Counted from the first letter of the stretch, positions 1-12,965 are shown. The stretch is DNA of 64,000 bases from Lunularia cruciata (GCA_948567375.1 OX419761.1:49478501-49542500); one strand, 5' to 3'. The notes: generated by a model from the letters alone, not told the origin. Program-made: numbers and translations.

Positions 1-3000
1 AATTAAGGATATGGAGAACGTTGACTCAAATGAAACTGATCTTTCAATCTGTATTTTTAGGAAGACAAGTAAGTTCGATATTTCTATGACATGAGCCACT
101 CTGGTGTTCATTCCAGCCGCTAGATTCTTGGAGCTGTGTTCCTTTGGTTGTCCGTTTTCAATGAAAATAATCTAAATTTGAGTTAAAACACATTAGTCTA
201 GACTGCCCATCAAACTCATTCCTTTAAGAGGACGAATAGAGAATTGAGCCACCGAAAAACCATCACAAAGCTGTATACAAACGCTGGAGAGGGGGGGCTG
301 CCACGTTGAGTGATTCGTTCCAGATTCTAGAAATTTTCTTTCAATCTATAGCAGACGACTGCTGTTGCAGAATGTTTGAGTCAGTGCCACGCACCGGGAG
401 ACTTCTGTTTGCCTACTGTAGTGCCTCTATCAACGCAGTCGTATTGCGCACTAAATATCGCTCTGTCTGCGCGGAACTACCACGTACTATAAACTAGGAT
501 CTCGATGGTCAGAGGGTAAGGTATCGGACGATATAGGCTGAAGCACGAGATCGTCGTGAGTGGCAAGGGACATGTTCTTCTATTATCTGCTCACCGACAG
601 GGAAAGTTTGGACCAGGGTTACTTTTTCGTGAACCATGGTAAATGAAATGGAAAGGGGTTCGGACCATAGCCGGGTCCGGGTTTGGACCCTATAGACTGC
701 AGGACTGCCGCAATGATCTTTTTTCTCCCACCGCTCTTCCTTTCGCCCTCGTGCGCTGGACTCAGCAGCAGCAGCAGCCGGAGCAGTAGATCCTCCAGTT
801 TTGCTCGTCAAATTTCTGCGCGTGATTCCATCCAGAAAGTGGATTGATCTGCTGCGTCAGGCTGTGTATGTACATCAGCCTCATATCTATATATTCCTTG
901 TTGCCTTGTTTCATTTGCACTGGGCGTGTATGAATCCGCCTTAAAAGTTTAGAGCTTGCCATGATGCGAGCGGGTCTCATTGAACGTGTTTCATAGTTGG
1001 ATCCTCCGCTACTACGGTAGCGTGTGCTCATCTCTCCTTAACAACTTTTGAAGCATATGGCGTCGCTCATCAGTATGGGAATGTAAATGCATTATTTCAG
1101 GTGCGAGTGGCCTTCTAATCGACATCGTTAACAGTCAGCCATCAGGTAATATCAAGTTTTTGTAAATTCATGAACAAGTGTATGGAAATTACAATTTCTG
1201 AATAACCTGCCTTCTGCTGCAATCTCGTTGTCCACGGATCCTGTTGTATGAACACAGGACTAGTTGTCACTTAGTGGAAATGTATGCCAACGGGGAATGG
1301 AAAGTATGGATAGCATGTCGGTAACCACCATAAGATAGTAAGAGGGCTGATAGAGCAAGAGAGGCATTCGATACCACCTACGAAATCACATCGCTCGAAT
1401 GGCTATTGGGGCACTCGCGTTAGAGCTACTCAGCAACAACGAGTACTGGAGCCGGACTAATGTGGACACCACACCTATTACTCTAGAAGGTCCTGGAGTT
1501 GGATCCGCCTGCTACATCTGCCTCCTACGTCACTAACTCTGTTCTTCAATCCTGTGTTTGACTTAACGTATAGGTGTTGGTTTTAAACGTGAAGACTCAA
1601 CCAGAGAATGATGCCTTGAAACGGATGTGTGATATTTCAGGAGTAACAGCGAAGTTTTAGCGATCTTGGGTTGCAACGATATCGCCTTCTTGACGATCAT
1701 TTTCGTAGCCAGGGGTTTCGTCCCTTCAGATTTTCTCTAACACGATTTCATTTTGTTGTCACTCTAGATGATCACCGCTTCCGTAGGTGTCTTTCCACAG
1801 GGGCAATTTACGGGATGCCCCGAGCATGAAGAACCATAGTAGCAGGCTCGAGACATCCTCGTGAAAACGAATTCGAGTACTCTGTCTCAGCTTGAGCTCA
1901 GTTTGCTGATGTAAGAAGATCAGAGCAGACTTGATTGTCTGTCAGCCAGCATCATCTAAGTTGTAACCTTGCGCACCGCAGTAAACTTTACTTGTTTCCT
2001 GATTCCTGAATAAGTTGGTCATGTCTTTGTGGCTTTGACTGCCGATTCAGGCCTAATCTCACGTTCCGTGAGTCACTTGGGTCCGTTGTAGTCAGCAAGA
2101 AACCCGACGGCTTCTTTTCAGGTTAAGACCTACAATGTGAAGCGTTAACCGTTACCGACATGATCAATAGTTTGGTTCCTTCTTCGCCTACAGGTATGCA
2201 TGTAGCTGTGTCGAGTCGACGACCGTTGATTCGCAGGTGGATCGTGGAGGAACGTTTGATCTCCCCTGTACGGGTCCGAACCCTTTCTGAGCAGTCTTCC
2301 TTACCCTTGGCCTTGATAATCCAAATATTGACTTTCCCTTCAGAAACTATTATAATATTCCCCTCGGTGGTTCTGCTCAGGAGAGTCACTCTACCTTACC
2401 CCCCAAGGTATACCGTAAGAGTGGTGTTCATCCATGTACACTTGGAACTCGCGTACTGCAATGGTCGTCGATAGCTCTCACACCCTCTGTCGCTCCTGGG
2501 ACTCTCCGCAAGGCTTATTCGCTGTTGTGAACTTTCACATCTTGTGCTTCGTTTAGGACATACCAGTTTGTGCTCGTGCAAGACAAGATCGGTTGTCTGT
2601 GCTCAAAGACTCTTGTCTCCTCCTACCCAAGGAGCTTAAGGTTAAACGCCCATAGATAGCTGTCCTTCGTGTACGGGGGTTAACGATTGTTTGCGGAACT
2701 GTCACGTTGACACGTCTGAGGTTTGAAAGTTCTCGGAGGTCCGATGTGTCACCAGAACGCCACCACAATGCTTTGAAGTTTGATATAGCGTAGAATTGCT
2801 TGCTAAATTGCGCAGTGGACTCATCTACTGTCCTGCTTTCTTTCTTTCCTTCTTTTGTTTCTCAGGGTTTGAAGAACTTAAAAAGATCATTTGGAGGTAC
2901 AACCATGGGGACCCAATGGGAATACCACCTCTGCTACAGCTGAGCGAGCGGTTTTGATGTCTGTCTACAGCAAAAGTACTAGTCTGCCTGAAAAGCCTGT

Positions 3001-3120
3001 CTAGTAGAGCACATATTAAACCATCTTTCAGCTGCTGCACTTTTGAGATTAGTGCTTGTTAAATCCGCATCGACTTCTGCGTGCTTATTGAATGTTGCGC
3101 TGACATTCTTTTCTCCTGTG
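1..3120. other. Upstream intergenic region, no gene seen
   Basis: Balanced base composition like the following F-box gene, unlike the AT-rich repeat region further right. Only short open frames occur, and none shows a recognisable domain. Several pyrimidine-rich CAG sites (for example near 2120 and 3130) could be splice acceptors of 5' UTR exons of the downstream F-box/kelch gene, but I cannot join them with confidence. Confidence 0.4.
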
Positions 3121-3142
3121 TTGGTTGTCAGGCGTTTTGGGG

Positions 3143-3343
3143 ATGCAGGCAACTGCTAGAGTTCCTGATAAGATCAGCGCTGGTTATCAAGCTTTTCGTC
3201 GTTCCTACATGCACTCGCAAGCTGAACAAGACATTATAGAAGAACGGATGGCCCCAGATCCTTGCATAGAAAGGGCAGCCATCGAAAGGTTTCTTTATAA
3301 TCTAGAGTTAGATCTGTCTCTTCTTCCTCCTGACGCTGCTTAA
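3143..3343 (+). CDS. Possible upstream ORF or upstream exon before the F-box/kelch gene
   Basis: A 66-codon frame begins with ATG at 3143 and ends 146 bases before the F-box start. The predicted peptide is charged and helix-like in its middle (QAEQDIIEERM) and has no domain I recognise. It follows a TTGTCAG acceptor-like site, and an AAAG/GTTTC donor-like site lies at about 3288, so the stretch may instead be a 5' UTR exon. No homologue is recalled. It could act as a translational uORF for the kelch gene, but a chance open frame is equally possible. Confidence 0.22.
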   Translation: MQATARVPDKISAGYQAFRRSYMHSQAEQDIIEERMAPDPCIERAAIERFLYNLELDLSLLPPDAA

Positions 3344-3489
3344 CAATTTCTTCAATGGTCTTTAATTGTCTTTTATTCAAGTGGTCTTTCTCTGAACCTT
3401 GTTCACTCTGAGTGAAGCAAGAGCGAGTGAGGTAGCCTTGAGCCCTATAGGACCCAGTGCCCAAGAGCACTTTTCTACCTTGACTCAAC

Positions 3490-5091
3490 ATGATGAATAT
3501 GGAAGTCCTATCGCCGGTTTCCTCCCCCATGTGGATGAGTAAAGGTGGGCGGTCGAACATGGGTTTCGATTTCGAAGGGCTCGTCGATCACAACGCTCGG
3601 CCTTTCAGTAGCGGCAACGCCTCTCGATTGGTGGAGAGTGTCAGTTGGCTACAACTCGCAGACAGAGAGGCTGCTAAGGTCTCCAAATCATGGCAAGATA
3701 TATCGACAACCTACGGGACCATACCTCAAGTGAAGGCCCCGAGCGTGCAACATGTTGTCGTAAAAAATCTATCAATACGAGTCGGATCACCACTAGTGCC
3801 CGAGAAGGGCCTATACGAAGTTGAAGGTATAGAGTGGTACTGCAGTAAGTACGAAGACGCCTCACTCATTCCAGGCATTCCAGATGATGTTGCTAAGATG
3901 TGCCTAGCAAATATTCCTCGCGGGGATTTTCCTTCTATCAGACGCGTCTGCAAGGCCTGGTGGAATCATGTTCAGACTCACGAGTTTTACCATACTAGAA
4001 AGTGCGTGGGTACTCTGGAGGAGTGGTTGTACCTGTTGACAAAAGCCCCAAAAGGTTTGAGTACCCGATGGGAAGTGCTCAATCCAGAGCAGAAGGAGTG
4101 GAGAGCCTTGCCCCTGATGCCTGAAGCTGTGAAGGAGCACACTGGCACGATTGTGCTGAACGAGAAGCTTTTCGTCATTGGTGGGTTGGTGCACGATGAA
4201 CAAGGGGAGTCGTCTGCCTCAGCCGGAGTGTGGATGTACGATCCGGTGCTTGATCGGTATGCTCTCTCACCCATGATCTTACCCATGACCGGTATCCGTT
4301 AAAAAAATGTTCTCTCGGGTACTTGCGTTCTTGATGGACTCATTGGTGAATGTGTGCATGAAAAGAATTATTTGTGGGTATTTAGCTCTGCCATTTGAAC
4401 TCCGCGTGCCCTCACGTAGGTTACATGCAAGAAAGTGACTGAAATTTTGTCGGTGCACAGGTGGATCAAGGCCGCAAGCATGCGTACAGCTCGGTATGAG
4501 TTCGGATGCGGAGTTTTGGACGGGAAACTGTACGTCGTAGGAGGGCACGGCGTTCATGAAGAATGCTTATCCAGCATGGAGGTTTACGACCCGGAAAAAG
4601 ACGAGTGGACCATTAGCACTCCTCTCAGGAAACCTCGATGGGGCTGCTTTGCTGCTGGTGTAGAGGGAAAACTATATGTAATGGCTGGTAGGAGTAGTTT
4701 TACTCTTGGGAATTCCCGATTTATTGACGTGTTTGATCCCAAGACTGGAAAGTGGACCGAACTCAAAAATGGGTGCTCAATGGTGCTGACTCATGCTGTC
4801 GTCAACGATGAGATATATTGCATGGAGTGGAAAGATGAACGTTCTCTGAAGGTTTACAACATAGCAGATAACACATGGACGAGGATCCTCCTTCCACTTC
4901 CCAGCAACACGCGTGCGAGCTTCTGCCTTGGAACTCTTGGAGGCAAGCTTTTGCTGTTCCCGAGTTCGAACAAGAAAATTACCAGCGAAACTCTTATGTA
5001 TGACCCTAAGGCCGCCAAGGGGTCTGAGTGGCAGACAACTCCCATCAAGGCAACGGGCCCCTGTTTCGGCTGTGCAGCAATGACTGCGTGA
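3490..5091 (+). CDS. F-box/kelch-repeat protein, two exons (3490-4256, 4461-5091)
   Basis: Likely substrate receptor of an SCF (SKP1-CUL1-F-box) E3 ubiquitin ligase: the F-box would bind SKP1 and the kelch propeller a substrate. Joining the exons gives 465 residues. An N-terminal region of about 120 residues has no domain I know. The F-box spans about residues 126-170 (LIPGIPDDVAKMCLANIP, then RRVCKAW). A kelch propeller follows, with GG doublets and spaced Y/W residues (VIGG, VVGGHG, YDPEKDEW, FDPKTGKW) to the C-terminus. Residue order and conserved blocks match the Arabidopsis At1g67480-type subfamily from memory; that protein is shorter because it lacks most of this N-terminal extension. 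The start is the first ATG of an ATGATGAATATG cluster; M2 or M4 is also possible. The substrate is unknown. Confidence 0.9.
4257..4460 (+). other. Spliceosomal intron of the F-box/kelch gene
   Basis: A 204-base intron with donor GTATGC and acceptor GTGCACAG. It is phase 2 and rebuilds an arginine codon so that a kelch motif reads through (YDPVLDR then WIKAASM). Two nearer GT sites (4292, 4298) give the wrong phase with this acceptor, and reading through meets a TAA at 4300. Confidence 0.82.
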
Positions 5092-5099
5092 TCTAACTT

Positions 5100-8000
5100 G
5101 TTCGGTCCTCAAGGGTGATGTGTAATTCTACACGTCAATCTGTGTAGCGGGACATTACCCTTTTCGATTGTCAGTCCGTCCTGGTGATAGCCTTCTCATC
5201 CGAGTCTGCTTGAGGGTTGAAGTGGGACACGTCCAAACGCTTCTTTTTCTGATCGACAAATTAGAGTCGAACTAAATTAATATTTGTACGTACTGATGAT
5301 TTTGCTACTTTGGGTGCGAGGAATCATTCTCCCGTGCAGGATTGTAGCTTGTCTACTTGTACAGATGTTGGAATGATCTTGGAATGCGAATCTCATCCCT
5401 CTGTAAAGAATTTATATTTTCCCTTTCATCTTTTTTCTTGGACTAGAGGATCGGAAGAATGGTATTCGTGTCTGTTACGTGTACTTGTAGTGCGTGCCCC
5501 TGTTCGGTCCAGCCCAGTTTATTAGAAAACCTGGAAAAGTTGTTCGTTTGTGCTTTTGGTTACAGGGACGACCACGATAGGACCACGATAGATTTACCAT
5601 ATGAGATGCTAAATATCCCGTCGATCTTGTATCAATGTGTCTGCATACGTCGCGTAGTGATCAGCATTGTCTAGAATGGTGGTACCAGACATTTTACACA
5701 CGAAAATATGTCGATCTTACATTTTTATCCCACCAGTTCCGCAATTTTTATGTCTGATCCCCTTTAGATGAGTGCAATCTGTACAAAGAAGTTTTATGTC
5801 TGTGTTTGTGTTTTCTCCAACTTGAGCTTTATAATCTAGGATGAGGACGAAAAGACAACCATGGGTTATTAGAAGAGAAATTTTGTTTTGGTATAATGGT
5901 GTAGGTCCAACCATCAAACGAAATTTCTCCTACAATATCCCCATTAAACAGATAAAAGACTTGAAAATTTCAAAAGAAGTTGCTTACGACCGAGAGATGG
6001 ACTAACTCAGTATTTGACTGGGGTCTTCGCACTGTCGACCTGACTAATACGAGACTCCTTGTTGATTGCTGTCAATGAACTGTAGATGTTGCGGAAACAT
6101 AACGCTTCACAAACTATCAAAAGATATCCCGGAACGTCGTAGCTGCTGGTCAAGTCTCGACGTCGAACATGTGTACTATTTACCGGACATGGTTACCTCC
6201 GAAAGGGCCACATCATTACAGAAAAAATGATCTCGAGTGGTGATGGCTTGTCATCTCTCTAGAACGAAGGTAGCACGGTTCTTGCAGTGTTAGTGAAATC
6301 GTGCTACGCCACGTTAGATTGCAAAAGAATTGTGAAAAGTGATCATGTAAGTAATCATTAACGTGCCGCAGTGTGGAATAGATACATGTAAACGGGATTG
6401 CATGTAAGTAACCCTAAAAATAGCCCCGATGTAGCCAGTGTCAGTAAGCTACGGGAAAGCCAACATCTATCACGACTCCAAGCATACCCGAAGGACTCCA
6501 TGATTAAATTCGTTGTACGCTCCATGACCAGGATTGGCAACGGCCTGAAACATGGACTCGACGATATTGCCAAGCTGAACGAATCTTGAAGTCTTCGATG
6601 TCCAAAGAGAAAGGACACAAGTGGTAAAGTGACTTCGCAATATGACAAGTTTATCTGCAGAGCAGAAAGCTTGTCATCCTTGGTTGAGTTTACCAACGTC
6701 GTAATTGTTGCCGACATGCATGCAATGAAGAATCGAGCTTACTCAGCGGGGTCTTGATTCTCTCGTTGCTTGCGAAGAAAGATTTTAGCAGGGTTCAGGA
6801 TCTTAGCGGCTTCATATCCACGCCTGGTGGGGTTAACAGCTCCTTTCTTTAGAACCTTGGTTCTTGACAAATGTATTAACTTTCAGAACTTCATCGCATC
6901 AAAGAGAACGGCACTCGTAACTGCAGTGCCTGTTGGACGACATGGGTGCAGCCACATCGCCAAACTCTCCTGTTTAAAGCAGAGTCAGATGCTACACACA
7001 TTGTTAAAGGTGGCATAGCTGGCTGGAAGTGAAAACAATTTTAACACGAAGTCTGTAAATTCTCTTCTCTCCACCATCACTTTCCCGCTCAATGCAAAAT
7101 GTAGATTCAGTACGGAGAGAATCGTCGGTCTGTCCGTAGGTGTATGCAGCTGTCGGAGTGGCAACTGATGTTAAATGACAAAAGAAATCCATGACTCCAA
7201 CACAGCGCTGGAAATGTATGGGGTTTCAATGGCGGTTTCATGTGGTCCTGTTATTCATATATAGCGGATTAAGAGTCTCCCTCTAGTTCTAGTGGTATGT
7301 AGCTTAGATTAACCACAAGATCTGAGAAAACATAAGGGGTTTTTGATTGGTTTTAATTTACGGATTTTCTTATGAATTTATGGGTGGTTCGTAAATATTA
7401 AGGGTTGTGTAACAAGGTGACGTACGAAAGATTACGGGATTATTATATTTCTCTGAATTGTCACGCTTTCTTCAATTCTCTTTTCCTTATTTGTTTGAAA
7501 TCATTTACAATCAGTTAATGGTTTTGTCCCGGTTGTCCCTCGTCATATGATATGATACGAGCTGTATCATAAATCTACGATAATGGTTTCACTAAACCTG
7601 TAATATTTAAATAAACCCTAAACCTCCAATTGACCAAAATAAATTGACGGAATAATAAAAAAATTAAATTATAAGACGGGCATGCGGTAAGAGAATGATC
7701 ACTGATCTTGGTTCGCATTTTAGTTCTATTGATGGAGGATATCCTTTTCACAAATGGCCTTTCCGATCATCCACTAGTTTTGCTATGGGAATTATGAAGT
7801 CGTTAGTCAAAGATAAATAGTGTTGTTGATGATATGAGATGTGAACACAATTTATTATTGAATCAAGTCAGATATAAGAATATCAATAGAAAATAATTAT
7901 GATTTTAGAGTAGCTCAGTATTAATTGAAAAGAAATTTTTTTTACTACACTTATTGCAATTTGAGTTTAAACACGATGCAGAGAAGTTATTCTCTTCATT

Positions 8001-8370
8001 TTAGTTGCTACGCTACTTTATCTTTCTTGGTGTGGGTGTTTGACTGTATTGACATCAATCAAGATCATGAAATCTAGAATTATTTGTATCTAGACAATGA
8101 GAGAATCATTTGATAACTATCAAAATATTTCAATTTGAAATCTTATAGGTGGAGCTTATTTCTCTAAAAATGATATCGACTAGCAAAGAGTGAATTGTTT
8201 TCAGCAATAATTTATGATTTGTAAGCATGATAGTATTATTGTGCAAATATAATCACTAATCCTTAATAACATAAACTAGGATAACTAATTTTTTTATTAG
8301 AATTAGATGACTCTTTAAATAGATTTGATTTTCTTTGGATAAAGACTATATAGACACACAACAAACTCCT
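5100..8370. other. Gene-free stretch grading into AT-rich repeat DNA
   Basis: 3' flank of the kelch gene, then an abrupt rise in AT content at about 7.3 kb. A telo-box-like AAACCCTAAA stands near 7614. A 46-codon basic frame on the minus strand at about 6735-6870 is open, but it has no start or family that I recognise. No other feature is supported. Confidence 0.4.
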
Positions 8371-8379
8371 TTTTATTCA

Positions 8380-8815
8380 AAGAGCAGTGGATAAGAAGGA
8401 GTCTATCCTTCTCATGGAGGAGTTTCATGATAGTTTGGTATGTGGGGTCACTTTGCAAGAAAGGTGACAACTTTCAAGATTCTAGATGCAAGTTATCATT
8501 GGAGTGGAATTTTCAAGGATTGTCTTTATTATTGAAAAACTTGGAATGTTTGTCAAGCTTTTGCTAGGAAGTCTACCACTACTCCACCTCTTAAATCAAT
8601 TCCAGTACTATGACCTTTTGAGAAGTGAGGAATTGACTTTGGAGGCACTCTCAATAAAACCCAAGGAACAATCTGGACATTGTAGTAGTTATTAATTACC
8701 TTACCCAGTGGGTTGAGGCTAGACCATTGAGTGATAAGAATGAAGATGAAGTTGTTAGATTTCTTTATGAACACATTATCACTAGGTTTGAGTGCCCTTT
8801 GGAGTTGTATTTATA
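8380..8815 (+). pseudogene. Ty3/gypsy integrase relic (zinc region plus core)
   Basis: Decayed pol fragment with many stops. In shifting frames it still shows an integrase zinc-region echo (EFHDSL, then VTTFKILDASYHW) followed by core segments. The best-preserved piece is at 8685-8815 (YLTQWVEARPLSDKNEDEVV, then ITRFECPLEL), which matches the core of Athila/Tat-type Ty3/gypsy integrases from memory. No LTRs, primer-binding site or intact ORF were found around it. Confidence 0.62.
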
Positions 8816-9239
8816 GTTTGTATCTATATAACAAAATAGATACTCTACAATAACAAAGTTAAGAGTAGGGAGTACAAATACATGAAATATAAAATGGCAA
8901 CAAGTGGAGCTCTTTGTGGATTTTTAAAAGTTAAAAAAGTGGGGTCTAAAATCAGAGATTTCTATTTGCAAAAATTCCTTGTTTGGATTCAGAACACATC
9001 CTTGCGACCATTCCAAGTTCAGCATGTTTGTCCGGCCTTATGCTGGTTCTTGGAGGAGTATAGAGCATGCTGAAGGAGAGGTTCCAAGGTGCATTGCAGT
9101 TGGCTTATTTGTGCACATTTGAGCTAATGGAAATCCACCCCCTTACGCTTGAAGCTTCTAAGACAAGTTTGCAATCCAAGCTTTGGGGACTCAAAACATT
9201 CATTCACACTCGTGCAAATGAATGTTAAACCCATTTAAA

Positions 9240-10535
9240 TGTTGCTTTAGAGTCAAAATGCAGAGCGTGGTCACCTTCAGGTATCCCTCCCCACATTCTG
9301 TTTCTAAAGGGTATGTCATGTCTGCAAATGGACTATGTATTCTTGGATTGCTAGTAGGTCCAAGGATTTTGTCACATGGTTTTTAGACATGGCCCTTGCG
9401 GAGGATATTCTCCATGTGGATGACCTTCTTCTACTAGGAGATCCGCATGTGACATTTGGCATACTCTCCTCTAGTATTGCATGTTGATCAACTTATCTTC
9501 TCCACACAATTTCCCCTTCCTTGACTTTCCTATCATGATTGAGAGCTTTTGATAGGACAATTATAGGAGTCTTTGGTGATATTATCAAATTTGGGACATT
9601 TGAGTGTTTGATAGTGGATTTGGCATGTAGAAAAAAATCTCTACCAATCTCATGAAAAGGAGTAGGCCTATTATCTATAGAAGAGATGACACCTATAGCA
9701 TTCTTGGGTAGTTGGGCTCTCTCTGTACCCCTACTTTCCTTCTATTTTGTGTTTATTGATAGGTCAGTTTTGGAGACATATGTGACCGAGGTGGAGCGAG
9801 GATTCTTTTCTCTCCAAGTGTTATTGTAGCAAAAATGAGATGGTCTATTCCCATAGGCATAGGAGGACTTTCCATCCTTTGCTTTACTACTATCAGATTA
9901 GACTAGAGGGTTGTAGTCTTCCTTGATGGAGAGACAATATCAACATATGCTACATTCTCTCTTAGTTGACTCGTCCATTTCTTGGGTCTCTAGAGCATGT
10001 CTTTGCTCTTGCTATGGCAAGGATGAATGCTCTTGGATCCTAGCTTGACCATGCATTAGGGAATTTTGACTTGCATCAACTATCTTCTCTACATTGATGA
10101 GGTTTTGCCTAGACCATATGCTTGATGCAATTTTGGAGGGAGTGATTACACATCCCTCTGGATGGGCAAGAAGTAGAGCAAAAATATGCTAGATCTCCAA
10201 GTATAGGGGTATGCAAAAAGGTCACCTCTTTGTTCCTCTAGTCTTGGAGTTATAATGGAGCTATGGACACAACATTTGACACATTTGTCAAAGAGTGTGC
10301 AAGAGCTTATCATATTAGAGATCAAGGAGTACCACTTTCACTCTCATACTTTAGACAACGTGTGCCCATTGCTCTATATAGAACATTGGTTGGTGCAATC
10401 CATAGGAGAGAAATCATACTAGGTCATGCTTCTTTGGATGCTCTATTAGTTTATAGACCTTATGACTTGCATAGCTCAGATATCTTAGATGCAATAGGGC
10501 ACATTTCTCATGTTGATACTATTGGGGCCTAGCCT
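9240..10535 (+). pseudogene. Non-LTR-type reverse transcriptase relic, 3' half (copy 1)
   Basis: Translated fragments read LAEDILHVDDL, HVTFGILSSSIA, VFGDIIKFGTFECL and GVGLLSIEEMTPIAFLGSWAL in order, with stops between. The same series appears at 62840-63305, so this is a dispersed family. The last part (10263-10532) is an open 89-codon C-terminal piece. A short portion of the same region (GYAKRS/GIQQGH segment) recurs at 52533-52661. The family resembles non-LTR-type RT proteins with a DVxNxFNS motif, but the catalytic half is absent in this copy. Confidence 0.55.
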
Positions 10536-10990
10536 CATTTTGCTTCTTTTATCTCTCCCTTTTATGGCTTGATGAGGTATTCCCATCTTTCATGTGTTCC
10601 ACATGGATGCCTTCCCCTCCTTTAAATATGGATTATCATTGAAAAGTTGAATTCTGCACTTTTTGCAGAATATGTCAGTAAATTATAAAAAGTGGAGTTT
10701 TGTTGCATAATCATAATTATGAGTATTTGTACTCCCTAGTTAAGAGCAACATAGTCAAGTACATAGGGTAGTTCTATATTATAATAAGATTTAGTGAGAC
10801 AATACCAATTCCTTGAGATTTTAAAGTGTACCCTTTTCCTTTAGCAATGTAGTAAAGTATGTAAGTTAACTTTAAGCATACCATTGTAAGATTTAGTAAG
10901 TCAATCCACATTCCTTGAGCTTTTAAAGTGCATTTATTTCCTTCTTAGGCATTTACTATCCTTGCCTAAAAGATTGGTGAGTAGTACTTT

Positions 10991-10993
<3 letters not shown>

Positions 10994-11065
<72 letters not shown>
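10994..11065. repeat. (AT)36 microsatellite
   Basis: An uninterrupted run of about 36 AT dinucleotides, self-complementary and prone to cruciform formation and slippage. It lies between the RT relic (copy 1) and a gypsy RT relic. Confidence 0.97.
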
Positions 11066-11068
<3 letters not shown>

Positions 11069-11239
11069 TCTTAAAGCTAGCCAATTTCTTGAATTCTAAA
11101 ACATCACCTATATCTTCATAATTTTGGTCAAAAATTCATAATATAAATCTTTTTATTCTCAATCTTGATCCTATTGGCTTTAAATTATGCTTAACTTCAC
11201 AAGAAGGTAACTTCTTTTCAAAAACTACATTTTTGTTTT

Positions 11240-11640
11240 CACTTCATAAATATAATATCTTTTCTCTTCTCTTATCTATATATAGATACATATCATCTAA
11301 AAGTACCAAAATATATTTAGCCAAAACTCTATCTACACTTAAATTCTATGTAATCCATGAAAAATAGAATGTACTAGTAAGGAACTTATAGTATTCAAAC
11401 CATATACAAAAATAATGTATTTCTCATTCAAGATGAAAAAATTCCAATACTTATTACAAAGGTCAAGCTTAGTGAAGAACTTTGCTCCACTTAGTTTAAT
11501 CAATAAATCATTTTTGTAAGGTAAGAGGAAAAAGTTCTTTATCAAATTTGATTTAATCCACAATAGTCAATGTATAACCAAAGAACACCATCTTTATTTG
11601 GGATCTATATCTGATTTTATTTGGGATCTATATCTGATTG
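11240..11640 (-). pseudogene. Ty3/gypsy reverse transcriptase relic
   Basis: The minus strand reads LLIKLSGAKFFTKLDLCNKY, matching the RT block usually seen as [18 protein letters not shown]. It is followed downstream by ILVLLDDM in place of the Y/FLDD catalytic motif. The fragment ends in stops on both sides. It is AT-rich and clearly old. Confidence 0.6.
11594..11639. repeat. 23-bp tandem duplication
   Basis: Two adjacent copies of a unit containing TTATTTGGGATCTATATCTG, period 23. Confidence 0.85.
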
Positions 11641-11708
11641 GATACTTCTTTATGAGCTTTATCAAGGTCTTCTAAAGTTCTTCCAATTTCTTTGGAGGTA
11701 AATGATAA

Positions 11709-11781
11709 ATCCATTAAGGAGCAAACTGTATTCTAAATATCATTAATCCATTAAGGAGCAAATTGTATTCTAAATATCATT
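11709..11781. repeat. 37-bp tandem duplication
   Basis: Two adjacent copies of a unit containing AATCCATTAAGGAGCAAA, period 37, one mismatch (C/T) between copies. Confidence 0.88.
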
Positions 11782-12204
11782 CTTGGGTTAGGACATAAAT
11801 TCTTAGATAGGTAGGTGGATCATTTGGAATAACATATACACTCAAGAATAAGAAGCCCAACAATGGTTGGAAGGTAAAAGGGTATAACAATCCAATGAGG
11901 TGCATTTTTATTACATTAATAATGAATTTTTTCAAGTCAACGAGGAACACATATGTCAACAATAGCCAAACTACATTCTATTACACAAAGGAAACCATAT
12001 GGATTGGGCAAAGATGTTCTATCAGCAGCAAGTATGGGAGTTGAAAAAGAATATGAAAGTGACTGGAGAAAATAATTTTCTCTCCCCATTTGTGCTACAT
12101 GTTTACATTGGGATGAGATTGTTGAAGAAAGAAGAGAAGAAGTTGTTCTCTTCACATCACTACTCATTGGAGTGTGATCTATAACACCCATTTGTGCATG
12201 TGTG

Positions 12205-12860
12205 TGGTATTGTAATATTTAGCTTGGTATTACAAGTACTTGAGAGATATTATTTATATAGAGATAAAGGATGGTTCTACATTAATCATGATTAGCTAAA
12301 GTTAGTCATAGTTAAGATAGAGGGGACCTTACTTTAGAGGAAGTGGAAAAGATGAGCACCACTTTTGGATTCTAGTGTGTTGACTTGGTATTATTCCTAG
12401 GTGTTTGGCTTTGAGGAAAGAGTTGAGAACTCTTGGGCACGCAAGCCTTTTTATTTTGGATTCTTCTATAGTCCAAGGATAGCCCATTTGAAGGAATCCT
12501 TGACTTAGTGGTTGGGTCAAGATAAGATCACATGCTAGTGGAATATGCCCATGTGAATGGATATTCCTTTCTACTTTTTGACTTTACTTGACTTTTACTC
12601 TAGTAACTTGAGTTACTATGGTAATTAGTAACTTTGGTGTGTAACTATTTCACAAGTATATAAACAAGGGGTGAGGACATACTCATCAACCTTTCATTTG
12701 CAACTATCTCTCTCATTTGAGTTCTCTAGTGAGCAATGTCTTGAGTCTTGGGGTGTTAGCCTTGGAGGAGTATGATGGAGTTGGGGTTCCTTGCCTTCTT
12801 AGTCCATGGTGCGCTACCATAATAGCCATCAGAGGTTCATCTTGAGTGAGAGACAGGCCG
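12205..12860 (+). repeat. Dispersed LTR-like repeat R1, copy 1
   Basis: Aligns by eye along its length with 24168-24726 plus 30374-30455, where element A splits the second copy. Shared landmarks are a TATA-like AAGTATATAAACAAGG (about 12653), CTTAGTCCATGGTG (about 12800) and CATCTTGAGTGAGAGA (about 12840). The promoter-like TATA and the lack of coding content suggest a solo LTR. Exact ends and target duplication were not found. Copy 1 holds the single GGTTC (12785-12789) that is duplicated around element A. Confidence 0.6.
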
Positions 12861-12965
12861 GCTCACAGATCATTCACAACCCAAGTATATTATAGAACCA
12901 TGGAAGTATAGAGAAGTCTTGCTTAAGTATCAAGAGATGTATAAGTGGGTCACAATTCCAAACGT

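Noticed and set aside
2160-2474. 104-codon plus-strand ORF
   Set aside because: Overlaps minus-strand ORFs of similar size, has no domain and no splice or UTR support.
6735-6870. Open basic 46-codon minus-strand frame ending in TAA, like the last exon of a small protein
   Set aside because: No start, no convincing splice partner and no family recognised; a frame of this length is likely by chance.
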